Assembly (NCBI GenBank): GCA_023935145.1
Contig: CM043705.1
Coordinates: 58,188,084-58,252,083, forward strand
Length of the DNA stretch: 64,000 nucleotides
Reading direction: 5' to 3'
Origin: Bretschneidera sinensis
Taxonomy: Eukaryota; Streptophyta; Magnoliopsida; Brassicales; Akaniaceae
Part shown: one piece after another, positions 1-10,027 of the stretch
Layout: each line of letters begins with the position of its first letter
Numbering within the stretch: position 1 is the stretch's first letter
The notes under the pieces: model-generated
What the model saw: only the letters and a program-made list of their open reading frames with translations
Databases searched by the model: none
What the model was told of the DNA's origin: nothing
Position numbers and translations under genes: made by a program

Positions 1-450
1 GAGAGATGTGACTAAAGTTATGATTCCTATTGACCGAAGTGAAATTGTATAGTTTCCGAAACTCCTAGTTCTCCATTGAGAGGAATTGTTAACTATAGTC
101 AACTCTTGAAGAGGAGCAATACGGCTGAAGTCTTAATTTCTTCTAGTCAGAGTGGAACCGTATAGCTTCGGAAGCGTCTAGTTCTACATCGGTAGGAATT
201 GTTAATTGTAGTTAACTCTTGAAGATGAGTGATGCGACTGAAGTTATAATTTCTTTAAATAGAAGTGGAACTATATGGCTTTGGAAGCGCTTAGTTCCAT
301 GTCAAGAGGAATTTTTTTACTGTAGTCAACACCACAAAAGAGCGATATGACTGAAGTCATAATTCCTTTTTACTGGATTGGTATTGTATGGCTTCGAAAG
401 CACCTAATTTCACATCGAGAAGAATTTTTCACTGTAGTCAGTTCCTAAAG
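1..450. repeat. 113-bp tandem repeat, about 4 copies
   Basis: The motif g(c)gactgaag recurs at about 8, 121, 234 and 347, an exact 113-bp period. Each unit carries similar blocks for 'gtggaaccgtatggcttcgg' and 'aggaattgttaactgtagtc'. Copies differ by many substitutions, so the array is old. It sits upstream of the aORF start at 981, the same position as the 96-bp array in the Tat element at 57492-59272. The left edge is cut by the window. Confidence 0.85.
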
Positions 451-980
451 ATGAGAGAGTCTGTGTTTTTAACTAGTTTTGATTTGATTGGGCATAGATG
501 GATCTTTGCAGCTTCGTGGGCTTTGAACTTTATGTGAGCTGAACTTTGTGTATGTCTTCTTCTTTAGAATTAGGCTTGTTTAGCCCACCAGAAAGGTTCA
601 ATTGATGTTCTTGAATCCATGCGTTTGTGATGGGACGTTTCGTTCTCTGAGGTGCCTCCATGAACTATTACATTTAATGATTGAGTAAACACTTCAACTG
701 TTTGAAGCAGATTTTTGTCAGCATGAGAGGCGCATTAACCATGCGTCATAGTAATAGTTCACTTGGCATAGGCTGTTTGAGGGATCCCTTGCTTCTTACC
801 CTTTTATTCTTTCTTTCTTTTTGGTTTTTTTCCATCTTTAAAAGCGTGAAGTCTCTTGTACTCTTTAGAGTTCTATGAGAGCCTTCTTCTTCTTTTCAAG
901 TTTTCTCAGGCTTCTAGATCTCTCATTTCTTGTTTTGGTAAGATTTTTTTTCTTATCACTTCTTTTAGTGCTATCACACT
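451..980. other. non-coding spacer between tandem array and aORF
   Basis: This stretch has no convincing coding frame. It ends in T-rich and CTT-rich sequence with the phrase 'gagagccttcttcttctttt', comparable to the 'gagagccctcatcctcgctc' stretch that precedes the aORF of the second Tat element (about 59660). It is best read as leader sequence of the aORF. Confidence 0.4.
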
Positions 981-1081
981 ATGTCTACTTCTAAGCTAGT
1001 AGGTCTGAAAGGAGAGAGAGTGGCCTTAAGAGTGGGAAAATGGTAGTTCCTGCTTGCTAGGTTTTTCAAGCTGGGGAAATA
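981..1081 (+). pseudogene. Tat aORF, 5' fragment
   Basis: The frame opens with ATG at 981 (MSTSKLVG...) and meets a stop after about 22 codons. It is then cut at 1081 by insertion of element 1. The reading continues, beyond both nested insertions, at 20181, where a conserved block of this protein family begins. The start was chosen because the second Tat element has a comparable Ser-rich start (MSSFDKYRD) in the same position after its tandem array. Function of these additional ORFs is unknown. Confidence is limited because the fragment is short. Confidence 0.4.
1077..1081. repeat. target site duplication of element 1, left copy (aaata)
   Basis: The five bases before the 5' LTR are aaata and are repeated exactly at 12718-12722 after the 3' LTR. 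A perfect 5-bp duplication fixes the element boundaries. Confidence 0.85.
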
Positions 1082-1089
1082 TGATAGGT

Positions 1090-1111
1090 GCTTAAATATT
1101 CATATTTAAGC
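1090..1111. other. perfect 9-bp inverted repeat near LTR end
   Basis: GCTTAAATA, a TTCA loop, then TATTTAAGC form a perfect palindrome eight bases in from the LTR terminus. The same structure is at 11413-11434 in the 3' LTR, and a very similar one (CTTAAATAT / ATATTTAAG) is at 31860-31880 in element 3. It could be a site recognised at the DNA end or a structure in U3; function is unknown. Confidence 0.7.
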
Positions 1112-1270
1112 CCCCTTATTTACATTTGTTAAGTCCTTAGTTATGTTAATTTAGTCCATTTTACTTCATTTCTGTGTTTCACATGTTTTTATAGGGTCTT
1201 GGATAAAAAGAAACATTTTTGGCACCTAAAGGAAGAAATCTGGAAATGCTGGAGCAGTTACTGCCAAAAG

Positions 1271-1381
1271 TGCGATCGAGCGCACTATTGGGTGCGATCG
1301 AGCATATAAGCGCTCATGCGCACACAAGAAGGATCGAACGCAGCCTTGCGATCGAGCGCAAAACGCATGCGATCGAGTGCA
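1271..1381. promoter_or_regulatory. CGATCG palindromic motif array in U3
   Basis: Variants of TGCGATCGAGCGCA occur about five times here, about 110-220 bp upstream of the TATA box. The motif is palindrome-rich (CGATCG, AGCGCT, TGCGCA) and CpG-dense in otherwise AT-rich DNA. Matching arrays occur in the 3' LTR (11593-11689) and inside the element (2655-2688, 8369-8449, 8886-8966). The position suggests an enhancer; this is inference. Confidence 0.55.
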
Positions 1382-1490
1382 CATGTACGGATGTGAACAA
1401 TAAAATGGCAGAACCAGTTTTGGAAATAGAGGAGGTTTTACGTTTTAGGAAGTTTAGGGTTTCCTAAGTCTTCTAGGGTTATTCAACCCC

Positions 1491-1498
1491 TATAAATA
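1491..1498 (+). promoter_or_regulatory. TATA box of element 1 5' LTR
   Basis: TATAAATA occurs within 'caacccctataaatacac' and is preserved at 11796-11803 in the 3' LTR. Its location about 410 bp into the LTR fits the U3/R boundary of a large Athila LTR. Confidence 0.65.
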
Positions 1499-1703
1499 CA
1501 CTTGTAAACACACACGAAGGACATGGCTTCTTTTATCTTTTGCTTAGCTTGGAGTTGTAAGCTTTGGAGAGGATTGACAACCCGTCTCCACAGTATTCTT
1601 CGGGTTTTATAGTTTATGTTTAGTTTATGCTATGATGTTTATCTTAGACAGCATGTGTAACTAACTCTTTATAGGGCTCGATTAAAGCCCTAGATATGCT
1701 TTC

Positions 1704-1705
<2 letters not shown>

Positions 1706-1756
<51 letters not shown>
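1706..1756. repeat. (AT)n microsatellite in 5' LTR
   Basis: About 25 AT units are present. The 3' LTR has only 'catatatgtattc' at the same point, so the expansion happened after insertion and accounts for most of the length difference between the two LTRs. Confidence 0.95.
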
Positions 1757-1759
<3 letters not shown>

Positions 1760-1975
1760 TCATTGATTATCTTTGCAATAGCCTTGATTATGATGCTTAA
1801 CTTGATTAATGCCTATGTTTATTTACATTCCTCATATGTGTATGTCCGATTAATATGTGCATGTGGTATGGATTAGTTAGTTAGACCAATTTCGATGACC
1901 GAGTCCTGGGCCTAACAATAGTAACAAAAGATATCCATATCGGATTCTTAGATTAATCAACATGGGAAACCGGGA

Positions 1976-2154
1976 GTAGATACCATGCCCTAGGTCTCAT
2001 GTGGTTGTCGATTTCCATAAATCTTATGCTTTCTTAAGGAACAACTCAATAGATACCATGCTGAATCTCTTAAGAAAGAAAAGAGTTACAGTAGATACCA
2101 TGCCTAACTCATTGCTTAGGGAAATCAATAGCTTAAGGAGTAGATATCATGCCC
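1976..2154. repeat. short interspersed LTR motif GTAGATACCATGCC, four copies
   Basis: Copies begin at about 1976, 2049, 2091 and 2140, embedded in text with alternating CTTAAG-type words. The same series is in the 3' LTR from about 12236. It lies downstream of the TATA box, so it would be in the transcribed part of the LTR. Confidence 0.6.
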
Positions 2155-2451
2155 TTAAGTTGATAACCATTAGGTATTCATAGGAAGGCTAGTGCATTGA
2201 CCTATTACTCATTGGGAAAGTATGACTGGTGGTGGATATCAAAGCCCTATGTCTCATTATTATTAATTCACATTCAACAGTTATTTTGATCTTCTTTTAT
2301 TAAGAAACTGATTCTAAAACGAAATTCACCAATCCCTGTGGACATGATCTCGCACTTGTACACTATGCTACCATTGACCTTGTGCACTTGTAAGTAAAAC
2401 TGTACGGTTATTTACTTATTTATTTAGGTAGATAAACACGCAACAAGTTTT

Positions 2452-2470
2452 TGACGCCATTGCCGGGGAT
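2452..2470 (+). other. primer binding site, tRNA-Asp type
   Basis: TGACGCCATTGCCGGGGAT starts six bases after the LTR end. It differs from the intact TGGCGCCATTGCCGGGGA of element 2 by one G-to-A change at the third base. Athila elements are known to use a tRNA-Asp-type primer with this sequence. Confidence 0.85.
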
Positions 2471-2881
2471 TGCACTAAATTTCCTTTTAGAATTACTTTC
2501 GTTTAGTTTAATCATCATTATTATATTTTACTTTAATTTTTCTAAAAAAATTTAGTTTCTGTTTTTCACCTTTATTTTTATTTTCATCAAACCTTAATCG
2601 ATTAACTTTTTGTTTCGGGTACATCAAACCCTAATCGCAATTTCTATAATACTTGTGATCGATCGCACCCTTCTGTGCGATCGATCCCAATTAGGGCAGA
2701 GAGTCACCAGAGTAGCAGAGTTGAACTGCTGCACTGAAGCTGGTTTACCTGATTTATGCACGAACTTTGATCCCAACATCCAATATTCTTTCCCCTCGAT
2801 CCTAGGCTTGAGCGGACCATCCAACAAAGGCTTAGGAACAGCTTCGAGGAGAACAAAGAAGAATTCAAGAACGAAACACCA
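2471..2881 (+). other. untranslated leader of element 1
   Basis: AT-rich leader with no supported coding frame. At 2655-2688 it carries two copies of the CGATCGATCGCAC-type motif that also fills the U3 array. The open frames overlapping 2610-2930 run through non-coding sequence and are not considered genes. Confidence 0.5.
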
Positions 2882-4337
2882 ATGGCGGAACAGTTCGAAA
2901 ACCAACAACCACCTGCACGAGTACCGATGAAGCATTCCTTCACCCATGGAACATTGATCAGCCATCATGTATTGCATATCAACCTGAGGCGGCAGGAAAC
3001 TATTACATATCTCCGCAAATATTGAATGTTTTGACTCACTTTAGGGGTACTCCTAATGAGGATCCACACTTGCACCTTCGAGAATTTTTCGATCTTTGCA
3101 AGTTCCAGCACATCCAAGGCTTAGACCAAGAAGGAATAAGGTTAATTCTTTTCACTTTTTCCTTAAAAGATAATGCTAAATTATGGTATAATTCCTTGCC
3201 TGCAGTTTCTATCCACACTTGGGAGGAGTTGGCTAGCAAATTTCTAAGGAAGTTTTTCCCAGCCCAAAAGACAATGCAAATGAAGAAGGAGATTCAGTCC
3301 TTCCAACAAAAGGATGGGGACCTCTTCTTCGAAGTGTGGGGACACTTCAATGAGCTGCTACTCAAATGCCCACATCATAACCTACCTCAAGATGAACTTT
3401 TTATGAAAGTTTGAGTGATACTAACAAAAGTATTGTTGATTCAGGTTGTGGAGGAGTGCTAATGGAGAAAAGCAGCGAAGAAGCTATGGAGCTCTTCGAA
3501 ACCCTAAGCAAACACACTCAGCAGTTCTTCTCTCGAGGTAGACATGCAACCAAAGGTAAGGGTGTGTATGAGGTAAATCTGAATGGAGGATCTTCTCCTC
3601 AAATAGCTGCTGTGGAAAGGAAACTAGACTTATTGGTAAATGCCATGGCTGCTCAAAATGCCTCATCTAACCTACCAGCTACACCACTCCAGGTATGTGC
3701 GATATGTTCCCAATTTGATCATAATACTGATACTTGTCCTTTGTATTCATCCGCAGATCCGGAACAAGCCAATTACATGGGACCTAACAACTATCCACCG
3801 AAGAACAACCCATATGCCAACACTTACAACCCTGGATGGCGAAACCACCCAAACTTCTTTTGGAAAAATAATCAAAATACCCTTAACCAGCAAGAGCAGC
3901 AACGAAACTCCCAACCAGCAGCCCATACTGCCCCCAAACCAAAGAAAAACGCCCTCGAAAGTCTTGTGAGACAATTGGCCACTCAGCAGCAGCAATTAAT
4001 GACTTCACAAGATCAGTTCATGGTGGATGAAAGGCAATTCCGGACTGAACTAAGACAAACTATAGCAAAGCATGAACAAGCTATACAATGGCTAGAGGTA
4101 CAAATGGGACAACTGGCTAAAGAGCTAAGTGGCAGAAAGCAAGGTGAGCTTCCAGCTCAAACACTACCCAACCCAAAGGGGCATCAACAACTGAAGGCTG
4201 TTATAACCTTGAGAAATGGCAAAGTAATTGGGTCCGACGAGTCTGCAACAGCATCCAAAGAGACACCATCGACATCAAAGGTAAGTGAGATGGATAAGGT
4301 GAATGCACCACCCCTCCCGAAAAGGTTAGTAAAATAA
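2882..4337 (+). pseudogene. gag: element 1 gag (capsid/nucleocapsid), frameshifted
   Basis: Gag forms the particle that packages element RNA. The likely start is ATG at 2882 (MAEQFENQQPP). A first frameshift falls between there and about 2947. The capsid domain is open to 3414, with the typical HLREFFDLC, LKDNAKLWYNSLP and FLRKFFPAQK blocks. A second frameshift near 3412 moves to the frame of 3411-4337. That part holds a CCHC zinc knuckle (CAICSQFDHNTDTC, near 3697-3738), a YNPGWRNHPNF block typical of Athila Gag, and a Gln-rich likely coiled segment. A TAA at 4335 separates it from protease in the same frame, so gag and pol were probably one reading frame. Confidence 0.9.
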
Positions 4338-4373
4338 AAGAAAGACAATAAACTTACTGATATTTTTGAAATC

Positions 4374-5252
4374 TTGCAGAAAGTTGAAATTAACATTCCT
4401 TTATTAGATGCAATTCACCAAATACCTGCATATGCTAAGTTCCTGAAAGATTGTTGCGCTCATAAGAGAAAGCTTCAAGAGCATGAAGCAGTAGCATTAA
4501 CTGAAAAAGTAAGTGCTGTACTACTAAGAAAACTCCCACCAAAACTAAAAGATCTGGGTAGCTTTGCTATTTCCTATAGAATAGGTGATCAGCTATTTGA
4601 AAGAGTATTACCAGATTTGGGAGCGGGTGTAAACTTATTACCATACACGGTATTCAAAACCCTAGGTTTGGGGGAGCTACAACCGACTTCCATTACCTTA
4701 TAGTTGGCAGATAGGAGTATTAAAAGACCTAGGGGTATTCTTGAGGACGTCCTAGTAAAGGTTGGTGAGTTCATTTTACCTGATGATTTCATTGTATTAG
4801 ACATGAAGGAATGCTCTATGCCATTACCCTTGCCCATCATATTAGGGAGACCCTTCATGAGAACTGCCGACACTAAGATTTGTGTGAAAAATGGTATAAT
4901 GAGTATGAAAATCAATGGTGAGAAAATAGATTTTAAAATATTTGATGCAATGAAATTGCCTCAAGATGATTTGGAATGCTTTAATGTATGTATGATACAA
5001 AATTTTGTCGAGCAAACTTTTCAGGTCCAACACATTGATCCATTGGAGACCACTCTCACCCATGGCTTCACAGAAGAGGATATTAAGCAAAAACTTGAAG
5101 ATATGACTAATAACATCATTGAAACTGTGCACCTCCTTGAGACTTCTCCAAAACACTCAAGTAAGTATGTTCATCCATTTGAATCTCTCTTACCTACTAA
5201 TACTACTATTCTTCCATCCATTATCCAGGCACTAACATTGGAATTAAAGTAG
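4374..5252 (+). pseudogene. pol (PR): element 1 aspartic protease region
   Basis: Protease cleaves the Gag-Pol precursor. The frame is the same as the second half of gag. It has an upstream INIPLLDAIHQIPAYAKFL block, the active-site DLGAGVNLLP (Asp-Leu-Gly in place of the usual Asp-Thr/Ser-Gly, as also in elements 2 and 3), and ILGRPFM near the C-terminal half. A TAG at 4701-4703 interrupts it where elements 2 and 3 both have Gln before LADKS/LADRS, so it is a Gln-to-stop mutation. Another TAG closes the frame at 5250. Confidence 0.9.
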
Positions 5253-5279
5253 CTTCCCGAGCATTTAACGTATGCCTAT

Positions 5280-7064
5280 TTGGGAGAAAAGAAGACTTTA
5301 CCTGTGATCGCAACTGCTAATTTGAGTTGTGGAGAAGAAGGGAAGCTATTAAGAGTTCTTAGGGAGCATAAATCTGCCATTGGATGGACCATTGCTGACA
5401 TTAAGGGGATAAGTCCAACCAAATGCATGCATAGTATTTACCCAGAAGAAGAAGCAAGGCCCACTCGAGATGCTCAAAGAAGACTTAACCCATACATGAA
5501 AAAGGTAGTAAAGGCTGAGGTATTAAAGCTACTAGATATTGGCATTATCTTCCCCATACCAGACAGTAAATGGGTGAGTCCAGTCCATGTTGTTCCTAAA
5601 AAGAGTGGGATTACCGTTGTAAAAAATAAAAATAAAGAGCTCATACCTACAAGAAAGAAAACTGGTTGGAGGGTATGCATTGATTACTGAAAATTGAACA
5701 AAGTAACCAGAAAATATCATTTTCCCCTGCCATTCATTGATCAGATGTTAGAGAGATTAGCTGGTCACAGTTATTACTGCTTCTTGGATGGGTACAATGG
5801 GTACAACCAAATTGCCATAGCACCCGAGGATCAAGAAAAGACTACCTTCACATGTCCCTTTGGTACATTTGCTTATCGAAGAATACCATTCGGTTTATGC
5901 AACGTACCAGCCATTTTTCAAAGATGTATGATGAGCATTTTTTCTAATATGGTGGATAAATATACTGAGATATTCATGGATGATTTTAGTGTCTTTAGTT
6001 CCACTTTTAATGAATGCTTAAGTCATTTGGAGAGTGTCCTAAAGAGATGTGAAGAAAGTAATTTAGTGCTAAATTGGGAGAAATGTCACTTCATGGTTCA
6101 ACAAGGTATTGTGTTGGGTCACTCCATCTCAAACAAAGGTATTGAGGTAGATAAGGCTAAAATAGACATCATTTCAAAGCTACCTCCCCCTCTCACAGTT
6201 AAGGGCATTAGAAGTTTCCTTGGACATGTTGGTTTCTATAGAAGATTCATCAAGGATTTCTCCAAAATCTCGAGACCTCTTTGTGCGTTGTTGGCTAAAG
6301 ATACCAAGTTTGAATGGAATGATGACTGTATGAAAGCTTTCAACATATTGAAGGATGTTCTCACCTCTACCCCAATAATGATGGCACCGGATTGGAATCT
6401 CCCTTTCGAATTAATGTGTGATGCCAGTGACTTCGCCTTGGGAGCTGTCTTAGGTCAAAGAATCAATAAGGTACCACATGCTATTTACTATGCTTCTATA
6501 ACTTTAAATGATGCTCAACTTAACTATTCTACTACTAAAAAAGAATTGTTAGCTGTTATTTTTGCTTTTGAGAAGTTTAGATCATATCTTATTGGTTCTA
6601 AAGTTATTGTATTCACTGACCATGCTGCTTTGAGATATTTATTTTCTAAGAAAGATGCAAAGCCTAGGCTAATCAAATGGGTACTCCAATTACAAGAATT
6701 TGATTTGGAGATCAAAGACAAGAAAGACAATGAGAATGTAGTTGCAGATCATTTATCAAGGCTACCCTATGAGAATGACGATAATGAATTACCTCTGAAT
6801 GAGAACTTCCCTGATGAACAATTGTTCGCTCTAGAGGTAAAACTTCCATGGTATGCTGATATTGTAAATTATTTAACTGCAAAAGTTTTCCCCCCAGGTA
6901 TGACCACACAAGAAAAGAAGCAGCTGATATCTTTATCAAGACACTACCATTGGGATGATCCTTACCTCTTCAAATTCTGCCCCGATCAAATCATCAGACG
7001 ATGTATTCCAGAAGAGGAGCACTTAAGTTTATTACAACATTGCCATCAGTTTGCTTGTGGATGA
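5280..7064 (+). pseudogene. pol (RT-RH): element 1 reverse transcriptase and RNase H
   Basis: RT copies element RNA into DNA, and RNase H removes the RNA template. The N-terminal fingers are in 5280-5690, ending in a TGA just after CIDY. The same frame resumes at 5694 with the palm: [11 protein letters not shown], the [15 protein letters not shown] block, and the catalytic [12 protein letters not shown] near 5962-5997. The thumb/connection has [12 protein letters not shown]. RNase H follows with [29 protein letters not shown] and [10 protein letters not shown], so its catalytic D-E-D set is present. The domain architecture is complete; the stop after CIDY is the main lesion before the integrase border. 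Confidence 0.94.
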
Positions 7065-8164
7065 CAGTTTGGAGCAAAACGAACAGCTCTTAAGGTACTA
7101 CAATATAGTTTTTATTGGCCTAATCTGTTTAAAGATGCTTTTTTCTTTTGTAGCTCATGTGATAGATGCCAGCGGACAGGTAACATCTCTTCCCGAAATT
7201 AGATGCCCCTACAGAATATTCATGTAGTATAACTTTTGATGTATGGGGCACTGATTTCATGGGTTCATTTCCTAACTCTTTTGGTTATTTATATATTCTT
7301 GTGGGTATGGATTATGTGTCCAAATGGGTCGAGGTTGTCCCATCAAAAACTAACGATCACAAAGTAGTTGTAAAGTTCTTACAGGCTAACATCTTTATGC
7401 GATTTGGGACTCCAAGAGCAATTATTAGTGATGGAAGCAGCCACTTTCATCATCGTTCATTTGCATAACTACTCCGGAAATATGGGATCACTCATAAAGT
7501 TGGAAGTCCATATCATCATCAAACCAATGGCTAAGTGGAGATTAGAAACCGAGAGATCAAAGGAATCCTAGAAAGGACAGTGAAGCCTAATCAGAAGGAT
7601 TGGTCTCTATGCCTAAATAATGATCTATGGGCATATCTGACAGCTTATAAGACTCTAATTGGCATGTCTCCTTACCGCCTAGTCTTTGGAAAAGCATGCT
7701 ATCTTTCGGTAGAATTAGAGCATCGAGCATATTGGGTCATAAAGCAGTTTAACTTCGATATGAAACAAGCGGGTGAGAAGAGGAAGCTGCATCTAAATGA
7801 ACTTAAAGAATTGAGATATGATGCCTATAAGAATGGCAAGTCGTACAAAGAATGGACAAAAGCCTATCATGACAAACAACTAGTGAGGAAAGAGTTCCAT
7901 GTGGGACAAAAGATACTGCTATACGACTCAAGATTAAGACTGTTCCCAGGTAAGCTCAAGTCCCGATAGTACGGTCCTTACATGGTCACCAAGGTCTTCC
8001 CTCATGGTGCTTTAAAGGTCCATAGTCCCAATGGAAATCAGCCCTTTACGATAAATGGACACAGAACTAAGCCATATCTCGATATTAACTTCCCTCTGAG
8101 AGATGAAGACTTGGCACTTGAATTGGTACAGTATACAACTGAGATACAAGCACTGGAGCCATAA
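7065..8164 (+). pseudogene. pol (INT): element 1 integrase, stops and frameshift
   Basis: Integrase joins element cDNA to the chromosome. The HHCC zinc domain begins just before the TGA at 7062 ([11 protein letters not shown]) and ends with [12 protein letters not shown] near 7180. A frameshift precedes the core at 7259. The catalytic set is readable: Asp in WGTDFMG, Asp in ISDGSSHF, and Glu after the stop that follows HHQTNG. Stops fall at 7466, 7532 and 7967. The C-terminal GPYMVTKVFPHGALKV segment (7973-8164) is typical of gypsy integrases. No chromodomain follows, as expected for Athila. Confidence 0.9.
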
Positions 8165-8989
8165 GAGGTGGACTCTAAGTGCTTCATTCCAACCAAATAG
8201 CACTATAGCACGAGAGTGCTTGAGCAGTTCATATTTGATTACCCATACAGCTCAAGTATCTCTATTAAGGTTAGTGGCACTGAGGCCACTAACACATGGT
8301 AAGGTTGTATTGTTCCTACTTTGTCATTTCAGCTGAAGTAAGTTTTATTTTTGTCCATTCACACTGCTTGTGATCGAGTGCACCATTCAATGTGCTTGAG
8401 CGCAAGAGTGCGATCGAGCGCACACTAGTGCGATTAAGCGCACTCGTGGCAGATAGTCACGTAATAAACTTAAACACTTCACTCTTCGCACTTACTCACT
8501 CACTAACCCACTCTTCACATCTCACTCCAATCCTCTCACTCGCACTCTCCCATTTACAAACAATCACTCTTGCACTCTTAACTCCAACATTACCTCGCCC
8601 CATCACCACCATCACTAAACATCACCACTAACCACCATCACCACCACCCAGCACCACCATATCCCCCTCTCCATTACACATCCCCTCCATACACAAGGTA
8701 TCCATTTTGTTCACACACACACAGATTTTAAATGTTTTATTTACACTTTCAGTTATATATATATGTTACCTTGTGTATGATTGGGTGCTCTTATGATTAC
8801 AGGAGGTTAGGAACAAACTCGAATCAATAAGACTATAGCTTGGTCTTTTGTCACCCACAAGCTATTCGAGGAAAAGACTAATTGTGTGCGATCGAGCGCA
8901 TGACAATTGCGATCGAGTGCATAGTCCAGTGTGCGATCGAGCGCACATATTCGAGACCGATCGCAAATTTGACAGAAACTAAGATTGAC
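8165..8989 (+). other. spacer between integrase and additional ORF
   Basis: No coding frame is supported. It holds two further CGATCG-type arrays (8369-8449 and 8886-8966) and between them a CT/CA-rich stretch (8480-8720) dominated by 'ctcact' and 'caccac' words. The second array ends about 25 bp before the ATG of the additional ORF, which could indicate an internal promoter or a recombination-derived duplication of U3 sequence. Confidence 0.5.
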
Positions 8990-10027
8990 ATGTCAAAGCA
9001 AACCGCTTCCACCTCCCGTGCCTTGAGCAGCCGTGCCCAGTCATCCTAGCCAAGCATCAAGCAGAGAGAACTTTTATTCGAGACTACTTTCACCATCGAT
9101 GAAGTCTTCAAGCAAATGGATGCCACTCAATGGGCGGTCTAAGCTTTTAAACACCGGGGGTTGAAGAGGCTCTTTAAATCAGTCTGCTCGACTGCTTACA
9201 CCCAGCTGGTAGTCCAATTCTATGAGAGCCTATCTTTTGACTGCAGTAGACCGGGAGTATTGAATTCCTTAGTCCATGGCACATCTATCGAGGTGACTAG
9301 TGCCGACATCGCCACTGCTCTTTATTACTGTGATGAGTCCCCTCCGGAGGACACCGATATCGAGGTGTAACCAGACTCTTTTGACCTGTCCACGATTATT
9401 GAGGATATGTGCGCTGGTCAGTACGCCTACAGACACAACAACGCAGCGACCAGTCAAAATTGTCTCAATGACTTTGGTTTGTAGACACTATCCTTCAGCG
9501 CAATGTGTGTCCATTGGGGCATAAGACACAGAGGAGAGACTAGTTTCTATAGACGTTGTATGTCTTCCACAGAGGTCACTGGTACTCTCTTCCCGCTGTT
9601 ACATGGAGCCAGCTGCATAAATTCTAGGATCATATCCATGGCCGTCAGACCACTACGGCCAATGTATGGGGGCTTCCATTCCCATTCCTACTTTCGTACG
9701 TCTTCAAGAAGAAAGGGATTAAGGGGACCACCAGTGATGGACAAGTGCGAGAGCATCCCTTCTTCGGGAAGGCTCAATGGACACATAGTCTCTCGTGCAT
9801 GCCTCGAGGACTCCCAGCCTCTACATTTGTAGCTGATAGGGTTGAGGATGATCATATAGAGATAGAGACCCCTGTAGTTAGCCCATTGCGAGAGGAGGAC
9901 CATCCGGACATAGGACCCACAGAGTCCTAACACTTTCTTGTTGAGTTGTCTTCTTTCCGCGGTGAGGTCTCTGCAGCCATATCCCTTGTGCACCAGCGCA
10001 TAGATGGTTTAGAGGCACGGTTTGTAC
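8990..10027 (+). pseudogene. element 1 additional ORF in env position (plant transposon protein-like)
   Basis: ATG at 8990 opens MSKQTASTSRALSSRAQSS followed by a stop. The same frame runs to 9370 with FYESLSFDCSRPGVLNSLVHG and a VTSADIATAL block. After frameshifts, the conserved RN-CPLGHKTQRR block is readable near 9499-9543, the GHWYSLPAVTWSQLHKF block near 9573-9625, and LPFPFL near 9672. These blocks match a protein family found in Athila and Tat additional ORFs and sometimes called env-like. No signal peptide or membrane anchor is visible in what remains. The tail (9946-10027) contains a short likely coiled segment. Function is unknown. Confidence 0.75.

Larger units (their letters stand above)
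1082..2445 (+). repeat. 5' LTR of element 1 (1364 bp)
   Basis: It begins TGATAGGTGCTTAAATATTC, ends CGCAACA, and is repeated at 11405-12717. It contains an end-proximal palindrome (1090-1111), a CGATCG motif array (1271-1381), a TATA box (1491-1498), an AT microsatellite absent from the other LTR, and four copies of a GTAGATACCATGCC motif. The copies differ by scattered substitutions and an 18-bp indel in the motif array, indicating an insertion that is not recent. Confidence 0.93.

Noticed and set aside
2610..2977. Overlapping open frames of 106 and 117 codons in the element 1 leader
   Set aside because: They straddle leader and the beginning of gag in wrong frames; the true gag frame is identified by conserved capsid motifs.
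1271..8966. CGATCG-rich arrays considered as a CRISPR-like or satellite array
   Set aside because: Copies are short, irregularly spaced, imperfect and within retrotransposon promoters or spacers; there are no unique spacers and this is plant DNA.
8990..10027. Calling the element 1 additional ORF a true retroviral envelope
   Set aside because: No signal peptide, transmembrane anchor or cleavage site is visible; the conserved blocks belong to a plant transposon protein family of unknown function.
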